DNA of 55,023 bases from BRH-c54 sp036567945 (GCA_036567945.1 DATCTM010000074.1:1-55023), one strand, 5' to 3'. Positions 33,247 through 41,473 are shown, counted from the stretch's first letter. Program-made: numbers and translations. The notes: generated from the sequence alone by a model not told the origin.

Positions 33247-34014
33247 TTAATCTAATATTTTAATTAATTCAACTTCAAAAACCAATGGCATAAAAGGTTT
33301 TATTGGACCTTTACCACCTTGTGGCGCATTAGCTCCATAAGCCAATTCTTGAGGAATAAAAAACTTATATTTAGCGCCTTCTTTCATTAACTGAACACCT
33401 TCTGTCCAACCTGGAATTACTTGATTTAATCCAAATTCTGCAGGCTGACCTCTTTCTACAGAGCTATCGAATACAGTTCCATCAGGAGTTAATCCGGTAT
33501 AATGCACCCTAACTTTTGAAGTAACAATAGGCTGTTTTCCTTCTCCTTCTTTCATTATCATGTATTGCAACCCACTAGGAGTAACTTTAACATCTTTATT
33601 CTTTTTATTTTCTTCTAAAAACTTAAGTCCATCAGCTTTCACACTTTCAAACTGTTTCATTTCTTCAGCTTTAGCTGCTGCTTGTTTTTTCTCAAAGTAA
33701 GGACGAATAATCATAGGAGATTGTTCTTGAGTAATTAAGTAATTAGTATCGGTAAAAGCAGCTTCAATACCTTTCATTAAAGCTTTTAAGTCTGCTTCAC
33801 TAAACTCTTGTTTAATACTTGCTCCCATGTTTAATCCAACACTATAACTTACTGAATCTAATTGATTTTTCAGTTGGAAAGCATTTTTATCAACTTTTTC
33901 TGTTTTAGTTTTCTTTTGCTTCTCTTTTTTATCTTCTTTCTGTGCCTGTACATTAGCTGATGCTAATAATACCACTGCAGAAAACAAGCTTACTTTAATG
34001 ATTGATTTTTGCAT
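33247..34014 (-). CDS. Periplasmic FKBP-type prolyl isomerase (FkpA/Mip-like), copy 1
   Basis: 255 aa. A signal peptide ends near Ala24 (NVQAQ), followed by a Lys-rich spacer, an N-terminal dimerization domain (about 48-130, LDSVSYSVGLNMGASIKQEF) and a long connecting helix. The C-terminal FKBP domain is about 145-255, with VHYTGLTPDGTVFDSSVERG, a GWTEGVQLMKEGAKYKFFIP core and ELAYG. These are the residues that line the FK506/proline pocket, so the domain should be active. It should assist folding in the periplasm. The FKBP domain is about 87% identical over 89 residues to the neighbour at 34088. The gene ends in a clear terminator. Confidence 0.93.
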   Translation of the reverse strand: MQKSIIKVSLFSAVVLLASANVQAQKEDKKEKQKKTKTEKVDKNAFQLKNQLDSVSYSVGLNMGASIKQEFSEADLKALMKGIEAAFTDTNYLITQEQSPMIIRPYFEKKQAAAKAEEMKQFESVKADGLKFLEENKKNKDVKVTPSGLQYMIMKEGEGKQPIVTSKVRVHYTGLTPDGTVFDSSVERGQPAEFGLNQVIPGWTEGVQLMKEGAKYKFFIPQELAYGANAPQGGKGPIKPFMPLVFEVELIKILD

Positions 34015-34041
34015 ACTATTTAGTTTTATTAAGTTAACTTG

Positions 34042-34074
34042 AAGTGCATTTAGTGAATTTCACTAAATGCACTT
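34042..34074. repeat. Perfect 33-bp palindrome between two FKBP genes
   Basis: The 16-bp arms are AAGTGCATTTAGTGAA (34042-34057) and its exact complement (34059-34074), with a single T at the centre. A short T run follows on the plus strand, on which no gene ends here; on the coding (minus) strand no T run follows. It may be a processing hairpin, an attenuator or a regulator site. Confidence 0.7.
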
Positions 34075-34087
34075 TTTGTTTAATTTA

Positions 34088-34810
34088 TTACTTCACTACT
34101 TGAATTAACTCCACTTCAAAAACCAATGGCATAAAAGGCTTAATTGGTCCTTGTCCGCCTTGTGGAGCATTAGCTCCGTAAGCTAATTCTTGAGGAATGA
34201 AGAATTTGTATTTAGCGCCTTCTTTCATCAACTGAACACCTTCTGTCCATCCTGCAATTACTTGGTTCAATCCAAACTCTATTGGTTCACCTCTTTCTAC
34301 TGAACTGTCAAAAACTGTTCCATCAGGTGTAGTACCATGGTAATGCACTTTAACTACAGATGCTGCTGTCGGATTTTTACCTTTTCCTTCTTTCAACACA
34401 ATATATTGTAAACCACTTGCAGTAACTTTAACATCAGGATTTTGTTTATTTTCTTCCAAAAATTTAATTCCTTCTTCTTTAACATTTCCAAACTGAGCTT
34501 CTTGTTGTTTTTGTTGCTCTTCCATTTGTTGCATTTGTCTTTTCATTGAGTAAGCTTGTAAAACTGCTTCAACATCTTCAGTTGTTATTAAAGTAACACC
34601 TGAATCTTTTTGATGTTTAAAACCACTCAAATAAGCATCCATATTAATTTCCGGAACATTTTCTTTTAATCCGGTTGCTGAGTTCATGCCTATAGCATAA
34701 CTTACAGAGTCAATATTAGTAGCAAGTTCAACCTTTTTATCTTCCGAACCTGAATTGTTGCACGCTGCTAACGTTAGTAAAGCTAATGCTGGTAATGTAA
34801 TTTTTTTCAT
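34088..34810 (-). CDS. FKBP-type prolyl isomerase lipoprotein (FkpA/Mip-like), copy 2
   Basis: 240 aa. Lipobox TLAAC with Cys17, so it is membrane-anchored, unlike copy 1, which has a cleavable signal. The N-terminal dimerization domain (about 30-125) carries a Gln-rich coiled helix (MKRQMQQMEEQQKQQEAQ). The C-terminal FKBP domain (about 135-240) is about 87% identical to that of copy 1, while the N-terminal parts differ. Active-site segments VHYHGTTPDGTVFDSSV and GWTEGVQLMKEG are intact. The third gene of a four-FKBP run; the 33-bp palindrome lies between it and copy 1. Confidence 0.92.
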   Translation of the reverse strand: MKKITLPALALLTLAACNNSGSEDKKVELATNIDSVSYAIGMNSATGLKENVPEINMDAYLSGFKHQKDSGVTLITTEDVEAVLQAYSMKRQMQQMEEQQKQQEAQFGNVKEEGIKFLEENKQNPDVKVTASGLQYIVLKEGKGKNPTAASVVKVHYHGTTPDGTVFDSSVERGEPIEFGLNQVIAGWTEGVQLMKEGAKYKFFIPQELAYGANAPQGGQGPIKPFMPLVFEVELIQVVK

Positions 34811-34831
34811 AGTTAAATTTAAATTGTTTAT

Positions 34832-35668
34832 TTATTGATTAAAAGATTTCATTATTTCGCTCAACTCCAAATTAAAAATTAATGGAGTTTTTGGAGGTAC
34901 TATGCCTGTTGATGAGCCATATTCTCCAAAAGCAAGTTGCGAAGGTACTATTATTTTCACTTTCTCACCAACTCTCATTCCTTTTATTGCTATATTTATT
35001 CCTTTAACAACTTGGTTGGGTGTTCCGTACTCAAAATCCAACACCGTTCCTTCAGCAGCTTTATCAAGTGGCACATGGTTTAAAAAATAACCGTTATACT
35101 TTATTCTGATAAAGTCTCCATAAGCCACTTTTTTCCCATCTGTTTTATTTATAGGAAAAATATACACACCGCCTCTTTTTATGTATTCTGATTTAAAAAA
35201 TCTGTTTACATACCAAGTGATATATTCGTGCTCTACTATATCATCATCTTGTTCACTCAAAAATATTTGGTGTTCTTTCTCAGATAAATATTGATTTACT
35301 TTTATAAACAAATGCAAAGTATCATTGGTAATTGCAGGCAACTGAAGTTCAAAAAAATCTTCATTTAACCAATGTGGAGCAATATTAAAAACAGCACTAT
35401 CTCCCGATTTTAACACTGAAAACAAGGTGTTAAATAATTCTCCTTCAATAGCAAATGTATGCTGATAAAACCTATTAAAAAGCAAACTATCACCATCAAA
35501 CAATTGTAATGATGCACTCACAAAATCCTTGTTTGAAGCAACTTTTTTAGCATCATCAAAAGCTAATAGTTGGTAAGAAACACCATCAGTTAACTGTGTA
35601 GTTTGTTGATTGTTTCTTCCGCAAGAAAACAGCATTACAACACCTAAAAGAAAAAATAGTTTTTGCAT
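34832..35668 (-). CDS. FKBP-type prolyl isomerase lipoprotein with an extra N-terminal domain
   Basis: 278 aa. Lipobox MLFSC with Cys16. The C-terminal FKBP domain (about 170-275) has DFIRIKYNGYFLN, GTPNQVVKGINIAIKGMRVGEKVKIIVPSQLAFGEYG and PLIFNLEL. The substrate-pocket Trp seen in copies 1 and 2 (GWTEG) is Val-Lys-Gly-Ile here (VVKGI), so activity may be weak. Residues about 40-130 show strand order and phrases (LQLFDGDSLLFNRFY, LFSVLKSGDSAVFNI, LHLFIKVNQY) that look like a second, degenerate FKBP fold. It lies 6 bp from the GldI-like gene and 21 bp from copy 2. Confidence 0.85.
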   Translation of the reverse strand: MQKLFFLLGVVMLFSCGRNNQQTTQLTDGVSYQLLAFDDAKKVASNKDFVSASLQLFDGDSLLFNRFYQHTFAIEGELFNTLFSVLKSGDSAVFNIAPHWLNEDFFELQLPAITNDTLHLFIKVNQYLSEKEHQIFLSEQDDDIVEHEYITWYVNRFFKSEYIKRGGVYIFPINKTDGKKVAYGDFIRIKYNGYFLNHVPLDKAAEGTVLDFEYGTPNQVVKGINIAIKGMRVGEKVKIIVPSQLAFGEYGSSTGIVPPKTPLIFNLELSEIMKSFNQ

Positions 35669-35674
35669 GGTGTT

Positions 35675-36208
35675 TTATTTAATTGCGATTAGCTCTAAAT
35701 TATAAATGATGGTAGATCGAACAGGAATTTTATCAAAATCTCCTGCTAAACCATGAGCCAAATAAGATGGAATAATAATAATGGCTCTATCGCCAACATG
35801 CAAGTAAGTAATTGCTTCGTGCAAACCTGTTTCTACATTGTCTTTGCCAATTGTAAACTCTTCCGGACCTTTTTCTTTAGTGGAATAAACCATTGTTCCA
35901 TCTATTAAGCTCACCTCATAACTTACTACTGCTTTTTTTCCTTCTACTGCTTTTTCTCCTTCGCCTTTCTTTATTATTTGATAATGCACCCCTGTTCCTG
36001 TGCTAATTACATCTAACTTTCTTCTTTCAATATAACCGTTTATTTGTCGCTGCTCTTTCTCTACTGCTTGTTTATTAGCCTCTATTAGTACTTCTTTTAC
36101 TTGTTTTGGGTCAGGTGTTTCTATGTTTTTTTCTTCTTCACACGATAATAAGCTCATAGAGAAAAATCCTATAAAAAAGTAACAGATGATATGTTTGTTA
36201 ACGCTCAT
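35675..36208 (-). CDS. gldI: GldI-like FKBP-type prolyl isomerase lipoprotein
   Basis: 177 aa. Lipobox SLLSC with Cys23. A short helical segment rich in Lys and Glu leads to one FKBP domain (about 72-177) with KKAVVSYEVSLIDGTMVYST, EEFTIGKDNVETGLHEAITYLHVGDRAIIIIPSYLAHG. The length, lipidation and position next to a DHH phosphoesterase match GldI, the gliding-motility prolyl isomerase of Flavobacteriia, needed for gliding and T9SS function in Flavobacterium johnsoniae. The pocket Trp is replaced (ETGL), as is common in this branch. The start overlaps the stop of the DHH gene by four bases. The gldI name is likely but not certain. Confidence 0.75.
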   Translation of the reverse strand: MSVNKHIICYFFIGFFSMSLLSCEEEKNIETPDPKQVKEVLIEANKQAVEKEQRQINGYIERRKLDVISTGTGVHYQIIKKGEGEKAVEGKKAVVSYEVSLIDGTMVYSTKEKGPEEFTIGKDNVETGLHEAITYLHVGDRAIIIIPSYLAHGLAGDFDKIPVRSTIIYNLELIAIK

Positions 36209-37182
36209 TTTAAAAGTATTTCTTCTAATTTTTTAATGGTTTCTTCTAACGATAAAGCTGAAAATCCACCTGCAGCATATACATGTCCCCCTCCACCAAA
36301 ATGTTGTTGAGCAATTTTATTTACATACACCTCATTTTTAGATCGGAATGAAATTCTTATTCCATCTTCTTTTTCGGTTAATAAAACTGACATTTTTATG
36401 CCTTTTATAGATAAAGGATAATTCACCAAACCTTCGGTATCACCTTTTTTAAAATTAAAATCATTTAATTCTTTTAATGAAAGTGCTATATATGCCAAGT
36501 GATGATTTTCAAAAACATTCATTTTGTTACTCAATGCATATCCTAATAACTTTAATCTGTCGGTAGTGTTATTATCATAAACCTCCTGATGAATCATGGC
36601 GTTTTCAGCACCTAACTCTATAAGGTGAGCAATAATTCGGTGTGTTTCAGCAGTGGTGGACGGATATCTAAAAGAACCGGTATCTGTCATTATCCCACAG
36701 TAAATACAAGTAGCAATTGTTTTATTTAGCAACTGTTCTTTATTGATTTTATGGATAAATTCATAAACTAGCTGAGCGGTAGAACAACAATCGGTATCTA
36801 CAAAATAATGCTGAGCAAAACTTTGTGTATCTTGATGGTGATCTATCATTACTTTAATTCCTGTAGCTTTCTCTATCACACTTCCCATATCCCCAATTCT
36901 ATTTAAAGCGTTATAATCTAAGCTGAAAATAACTTCGGCAGCATCAATTAATTTTTCTGCTTGTTCTTGGTTTTTATCAAAACAAATAATTTGGTCAGCT
37001 CCTTCCATCCAATGTAAAAAATCAGGAAAAGCATCCGGAACTATTACCGAGACATTTTTATCTATTTGCTTTAGTAAATGATACAACGCTAACGAAGAAC
37101 CAATAGCATCTCCATCAGGTCCTTTATGGGTTGTTATCACTATGTTTTTGGCGTTTTCTATTATGTTTTGCATTTCTATCAT
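36205..37182 (-). CDS. DHH-family phosphoesterase (NrnA-like)
   Basis: 325 aa from ATG 37182. The alternatives are a TTG at 37203 and an ATG at 37173. The DHH domain has THKGPDGDAIGSS (DxD metal ligands), a Ser-Leu-Asp-Tyr motif (VIFSLDYN) and MIDHHQD. The DHHA1 domain ends in FGGGGHVYAAGGFS, the RNA-binding Gly-rich loop. This is the arrangement of NrnA oligoribonucleases/pAp phosphatases, which degrade short RNAs and 3'-phosphoadenosine-5'-phosphate. It heads the operon with gldI and three more FKBP genes. A -7 box 4 nt before ATG 37182 implies a leaderless or very short-leader transcript. Confidence 0.9.
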   Translation of the reverse strand: MIEMQNIIENAKNIVITTHKGPDGDAIGSSLALYHLLKQIDKNVSVIVPDAFPDFLHWMEGADQIICFDKNQEQAEKLIDAAEVIFSLDYNALNRIGDMGSVIEKATGIKVMIDHHQDTQSFAQHYFVDTDCCSTAQLVYEFIHKINKEQLLNKTIATCIYCGIMTDTGSFRYPSTTAETHRIIAHLIELGAENAMIHQEVYDNNTTDRLKLLGYALSNKMNVFENHHLAYIALSLKELNDFNFKKGDTEGLVNYPLSIKGIKMSVLLTEKEDGIRISFRSKNEVYVNKIAQQHFGGGGHVYAAGGFSALSLEETIKKLEEILLK

Positions 37183-37186
37183 GGTG

Positions 37187-37194
37187 CAAAGATA
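37187..37194 (-). promoter_or_regulatory. Candidate -7 box of the DHH-FKBP operon
   Basis: The minus strand reads TATCTTTG, a full TAnnTTTG match, 4 nt before ATG 37182. Transcription would begin at or next to the start codon. Confidence 0.5.
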
Positions 37195-37236
37195 GTGTTT
37201 CAATAATGAAAAAAGTAAAGTTTATTGCTTTTGTAA

Positions 37237-37383
37237 TGTGAAAGTTTTAACCGCAAATACACCAAGTTTTCGCAAAGGACGAAAAATACTTAGAAGTCAA
37301 TTATACGTCATAAAAAGACGTGAAGCGTCTATATTTTGTATGATAAATAATATCACTCGCTACAAACGAGCTATTGGATATTA
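37237..37383. repeat. Hairpin-rich repeat region downstream of the SIR2-like gene
   Basis: The region opens with AACCGCAAATACACC and TTTTCGCAAAGGACG, words that are typical of dispersed Bacteroidota repeats. It continues with ACGTC / GACGT and AGACG / CGTCT stem pairs (37300-37330). It ends with a nested stem: TAATATC (37348-37354) with GATATTA (37377-37383), enclosing CTCG (37356-37359) with CGAG (37367-37370). No T run follows. It resembles a composite of palindromic repeats, ending 2 bp from the SIR2-like stop codon. Confidence 0.55.
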
Positions 37384-37385
37384 CT

Positions 37386-38420
37386 TTAAAAATCATAAGG
37401 TAAGTAAAAATGATCCTTTTTATCTTTTATTAAATGAATTTTACAATTTAAGTCTTTGGTTAGTATTTTTAAAAAATCATCACTAGCATTTATATCTTGA
37501 TAGTATATTTCAGTTTCTCTATCTTTTAATTCATTAAATAATAGACTATCAATTTCTTTATTAAAAGGAGGAAAAGAATAACCTATTATAACTAAAATAT
37601 CAGTTTTAGAAAATATGTTTCTAGCTTCTTCTCTTGTTTTTTTCGCTAATTTATTATCCTCCCAAGCATAATTAATATGGTCATTTATCCATAAACGACC
37701 TCTGTCGGCTGATTTTGAAGTAAACCCTATTTCTTTTAAAATATCTTCTATTTTATTTGATTCGGTTCTTTCCAAAAAATCAACTTCATTACCTTTATCT
37801 GTATAATAAAAACCATTGTATCCATTTAAATGACATACATTTAATTCTTTATTTTTTTCATTTACTCTAAAAGTTAAATGTTCAGAAACATATTTCCAGT
37901 CTAAATGGTTTAAACAAAAAGATTTAAAAGCCCTTTCAAATTGTAAATCATAGTTCCATGTAACAATTTTTATATTATCTTTAATTCTTGGATTGTATGA
38001 ATTTGAATTATCAATAATCGAGGATATTAGTGAAATATATCTTGGGTCAATTGCTTTATAATCTTCAATAGAATCTTTAGTTATTCTTTTTTTAATATTA
38101 TCGTTAGATGATTCCCAAAGCGTAAAAAATATACTTACTGCTAATTTTAATCTTTGAAGTTCTGTATCACTACCATTAATATTTAATTTTTTAGCATAAG
38201 TATCAATTGTTCCAAACTCTAAAGCTTTATTACCAAAATAACCGATATCCCAAAGTATATTTTCTGATTCTGATAAATTTCTAGGTTTACTGTCTTTAAA
38301 TTTTTTCTTCTCCTCTGATAAATAATTGGAAGCCAATTCTATCATTTTTTCACCTTGCTCTTTCCAAATAGGACAAGCTTCGTAACTTGCTCCAGCCCCT
38401 AATAAGTATGTAATATTCAT
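37386..38420 (-). CDS. Stand-alone SIR2-like NAD-binding protein, possible defence NADase
   Basis: 344 aa from ATG 38420 (MNITYLLGAGAS); an earlier start at 38468 adds 16 residues before the Rossmann motif. The SIR2-type signature is GAGAS (8-12). Candidate catalytic residues are Asn156 in IVTWNYDLQFERAF, as in the NYD motif of SIR2-like NADases, and His197 in CHLNGYNGF. A VIIGYSFPPFN segment (278-287) is the usual C-terminal strand of the SIR2_2-like branch. The middle is long and helical. No signal peptide or membrane segment. Relatives in bacteria act in anti-phage abortive systems, but this one has no partner gene. It is AT-rich, flanked by repeats and inserted between housekeeping genes. 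Confidence 0.72.
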   Translation of the reverse strand: MNITYLLGAGASYEACPIWKEQGEKMIELASNYLSEEKKKFKDSKPRNLSESENILWDIGYFGNKALEFGTIDTYAKKLNINGSDTELQRLKLAVSIFFTLWESSNDNIKKRITKDSIEDYKAIDPRYISLISSIIDNSNSYNPRIKDNIKIVTWNYDLQFERAFKSFCLNHLDWKYVSEHLTFRVNEKNKELNVCHLNGYNGFYYTDKGNEVDFLERTESNKIEDILKEIGFTSKSADRGRLWINDHINYAWEDNKLAKKTREEARNIFSKTDILVIIGYSFPPFNKEIDSLLFNELKDRETEIYYQDINASDDFLKILTKDLNCKIHLIKDKKDHFYLPYDF

Positions 38421-38506
38421 ATTGTATATCAGTAAAATATATGTGTGTTTAATTTTTAAAACTATCACAATTTTTTAACTTATTGAAACAAAATGTGATT
38501 GTACAC

Positions 38507-38514
38507 CAAAGATA
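38507..38514 (-). promoter_or_regulatory. Candidate -7 box of the SIR2-like gene
   Basis: The minus strand reads TATCTTTG, a full TAnnTTTG match, 86 nt upstream of the start. A CAAA at 38532-38535 could supply a -33 TTTG with a 17-nt spacer. The leader contains an inverted pair ATCACA (38464-38469) and TGTGAT (38494-38499). Confidence 0.45.
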
Positions 38515-38656
38515 GCAAAAAAATGATACCACAAAATCTAAAGCTATAAACAGATGTAGTGCTTTCTCTCTTTGAATAATCCAAGCTAAAATATAATTTA
38601 AGCTATAAGAAGTGTAATTTTGAAACTTCATTTTACACATTACTTACTTTCAATAA

Positions 38657-41473
38657 ATGAGCAAAACCCTTACTAAAGAAAAAACGGCTAAAACACATAT
38701 TTTAATTAAAGGAGCGAGAGTTAACAACCTTAAAAATATTGATATTGCCATCACTCGAAATAAATTTACAGTTATTACAGGTGTTTCTGGTTCCGGTAAG
38801 TCTTCTTTAGCTTTCGATACGCTTTTTGCTGAAGGTCAACGTAGATATGTTGAAAGTCTTTCGGCTTATGCTCGTCAGTTTTTAGGAAAATTAGAAAAAC
38901 CGGCAGTAGATTACATTCATGGAATTGCTCCTGCCATTGCGATAGAACAAAAAGTAAATACAGTAAATAAACGCTCTACCGTTGGTACTTCTACCGAAAT
39001 TTATGACTATTTAAAGTTGCTTTATGCCAGAATTGGTAAGACCTTCTCCCCTGTTTCAGGCAAAGAAGTAAAAAAACACACTTTAAAAGATGTAGTAAAT
39101 TTTATTACCCAACAAGCTGAAGGCGAAAAAATAATATTACTCTCTAAAATTGAATTTAAAGATAAGAAAAATACAGACAAAACACTTTCTTCCTTATTAC
39201 AACGAGGTTTTTCAAGAATTTGGCTTAATAACGAAATGCTAAGAATTGACAAAACTCAAGATATAAAAATAGATACCAATAACACTTATTTAATAATAGA
39301 CCGTTTTGTTGCTTCCGCAGATGATGAGGAACAACTCAGCAGAATTTATGATAGTGTTGAAACTGCTTTTTTTGAAGGTAAACACGAATGTCAGGTACTT
39401 ACATACAAAAATGAACAACCTGTTATTACTCATTTTAGCAACAAGTTTGAAATGGACGGGATCAGCTTTGAAGAGCCTTCAGTCCACTTTTTTAGTTTTA
39501 ATAATCCATTTGGTGCCTGTAAAAAATGCGAAGGTTACGGAAGCATTATTGGAATTGATGAAAATTTAGTTATTCCTGATGGTAGCTTGTCTGTTTACCA
39601 AGATGCTGTTGTTTGCTGGAAAGGTGAAAAAATGCAACAATGGAAAGAACATTTTATTTTAAATGCCACTAAAGAAAAATTTCCCATCCATAAACCTTAT
39701 GATGAGCTTACTCCTGAACAAAAAGATGTTTTATGGAATGGTAGCCCCTATTTTGAAGGAATTAACGATTTTTTTAAGATGGTGGAAAGCAACAGCTACA
39801 AAATTCAATACCGTGTTTTGTTGGCACGATACAGAGGAAAAACTATTTGCCCCGATTGTAAAGGAACTCGCTTAAGAAAAGATGCTAATTATGTAAAAAT
39901 TAATAAAACTGCCATTGCTGAATTGGTATTGATGCCTATAGATCAATTATCCATTTTTTTCAAGAAATTAAAACTATCAGAAAGCGATACTATTATTTCT
40001 AAACGATTGCTAATAGAAATTAACAACAGACTAAGCTATTTAGAACATGTAGGTTTGGGGTATTTAACATTAAACCGTTTGTCGTCAACACTTTCAGGAG
40101 GCGAATCGCAACGAATAAATTTAGCTACTTCTTTAGGAAGTAGTTTGGTAGGTTCTATGTATATTTTAGATGAACCAAGTATTGGCTTACATTCTAAAGA
40201 TACAGAACAACTTATTGGTGTACTTAAACAATTACAACAATTAGGCAACTCAGTAATTCTAGTGGAACATGATGAAGATATTATGAGAGCTGCCGATGAA
40301 ATTATTGATATTGGTCCGGAAGCCGGAACATTGGGAGGAAATGTAGTTTTTAGTGGAAATTTTAATGAATTGCTGAAAAAAGACAACACCTTAACAGCCA
40401 ACTATCTTAATAAAACCCTTGAAATTCCTGTTCCTGAAAAACGCAGAAAATGGAAAAACAAAATTGTGGTAGAAAATGCTAAAGAAAACAACCTTAAAAA
40501 TATCACTACCGCTTTTCCATTGGGTGTTATTACTGCTGTTACGGGAGTTAGTGGCTCAGGAAAATCTACTTTAATAAAAAACTGTTTATTGCCTCAACTA
40601 AGCCGATATTTAAACGGTTATTCTGATAAAAACACAAAAATAAAAGGTATTTCCGGTGATGTTAATTTAATTAATGCTGTAGAATATGTCAACCAAAATC
40701 CTATTGGAAAATCTTCTCGCTCCAACCCTGTTACTTATATAAAAGCGTATGATGAAATAAGAAACTTATTCGCTAATCATTCGCTATCTAAAAATAGAGG
40801 GTACAAACCCGCACATTTTTCTTTTAATGTTGATGGGGGAAGATGTGAAACCTGTAAAGGCGAAGGAGAAATTACCGTAGAAATGCAGTTTATGGCCGAC
40901 ATTCACTTAAAATGTAATGAATGCAAAGGAAAACGTTTTAAACAAGAATTGTTAGATATAAAAATTGGCGACAAACACATTAGCAATATTCTTGATTTAA
41001 CGATAGATGAAGGCATTGCTTTTTTTGAACAACTACCTAAAGACCAAGGGAAAAAGATAGCAGAAAAACTTAGCCCCTTACAAGAAGTTGGTTTGGGTTA
41101 TGTACATTTAGGTCAATCTTCTAGTACGCTTAGTGGTGGCGAAGCTCAACGGGTAAAATTAGCCGGGTTTTTGAGCAAGAAAAACAGTAAGGAAAAACTA
41201 CTTTTTATTTTTGATGAACCTACAACAGGTTTGCATTTTCATGATATTAATAAATTAATAAAATCTTTTAACGGACTTATTACTCAAGGACATACTATTA
41301 TTGTAATTGAACATAATTTAGATGTTGTAAAATGTGCCGATTGGGTAATAGATTTAGGTCCTGGAGGTGGCGAACATGGTGGCCAACTTGTTTTTGAAGG
41401 CACTCCTGAAGATATGATAAAAGCAAAAACATCAGTAACAGGAAAGTATCTTAAAGAAAAACTTGCCAACTAA
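38657..41473 (+). CDS. uvrA: Excinuclease ABC subunit UvrA
   Basis: 938 aa. It is the damage-recognition ATPase of nucleotide excision repair. Two ABC ATPase units are present: first Walker A GVSGSGKSS (42-50) with signature LSGGESQR; second Walker A GVSGSGKST with LSGGEAQR. Zinc-binding Cys pairs occur in ACKKCEGYG and ICPDCKGTR (first module) and RCETCKGEG with CNECKGKR (second). The length is normal. It works with UvrB and UvrC, which are not in the window. mutL follows on the same strand 91 bp downstream with its own promoter box. Confidence 0.98.
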   Translation: MSKTLTKEKTAKTHILIKGARVNNLKNIDIAITRNKFTVITGVSGSGKSSLAFDTLFAEGQRRYVESLSAYARQFLGKLEKPAVDYIHGIAPAIAIEQKVNTVNKRSTVGTSTEIYDYLKLLYARIGKTFSPVSGKEVKKHTLKDVVNFITQQAEGEKIILLSKIEFKDKKNTDKTLSSLLQRGFSRIWLNNEMLRIDKTQDIKIDTNNTYLIIDRFVASADDEEQLSRIYDSVETAFFEGKHECQVLTYKNEQPVITHFSNKFEMDGISFEEPSVHFFSFNNPFGACKKCEGYGSIIGIDENLVIPDGSLSVYQDAVVCWKGEKMQQWKEHFILNATKEKFPIHKPYDELTPEQKDVLWNGSPYFEGINDFFKMVESNSYKIQYRVLLARYRGKTICPDCKGTRLRKDANYVKINKTAIAELVLMPIDQLSIFFKKLKLSESDTIISKRLLIEINNRLSYLEHVGLGYLTLNRLSSTLSGGESQRINLATSLGSSLVGSMYILDEPSIGLHSKDTEQLIGVLKQLQQLGNSVILVEHDEDIMRAADEIIDIGPEAGTLGGNVVFSGNFNELLKKDNTLTANYLNKTLEIPVPEKRRKWKNKIVVENAKENNLKNITTAFPLGVITAVTGVSGSGKSTLIKNCLLPQLSRYLNGYSDKNTKIKGISGDVNLINAVEYVNQNPIGKSSRSNPVTYIKAYDEIRNLFANHSLSKNRGYKPAHFSFNVDGGRCETCKGEGEITVEMQFMADIHLKCNECKGKRFKQELLDIKIGDKHISNILDLTIDEGIAFFEQLPKDQGKKIAEKLSPLQEVGLGYVHLGQSSSTLSGGEAQRVKLAGFLSKKNSKEKLLFIFDEPTTGLHFHDINKLIKSFNGLITQGHTIIVIEHNLDVVKCADWVIDLGPGGGEHGGQLVFEGTPEDMIKAKTSVTGKYLKEKLAN

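Noticed and set aside
34042..34074. Palindrome between FKBP copies as a terminator of copy 2
   Set aside because: The T run is on the opposite strand; on the coding strand the stem is followed by mixed sequence.
37238..37486. Plus-strand frame of 82 codons across the hairpin-rich repeat
   Set aside because: It runs through palindromic repeat DNA and then antisense into the SIR2-like gene; it shows no protein family pattern.
38449..38640. Minus-strand frame of 63 codons between the SIR2-like gene and uvrA
   Set aside because: The composition is unlike the neighbours, there is no recognisable domain or start signal, and a better promoter match for the SIR2-like gene lies inside it.
37386..38656. 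A multi-gene SIR2 defence system such as Thoeris or SIR2-HerA
   Set aside because: No TIR, HerA/FtsK-like ATPase, Argonaute or other partner gene lies next to the SIR2-like gene; the neighbours are housekeeping genes.
40036..40401. Antisense frame of 121 codons inside uvrA, and similar ones inside mutL and the DUF2339 gene
   Set aside because: They are shadows of strongly coding sequence on the other strand and carry no domain of their own.
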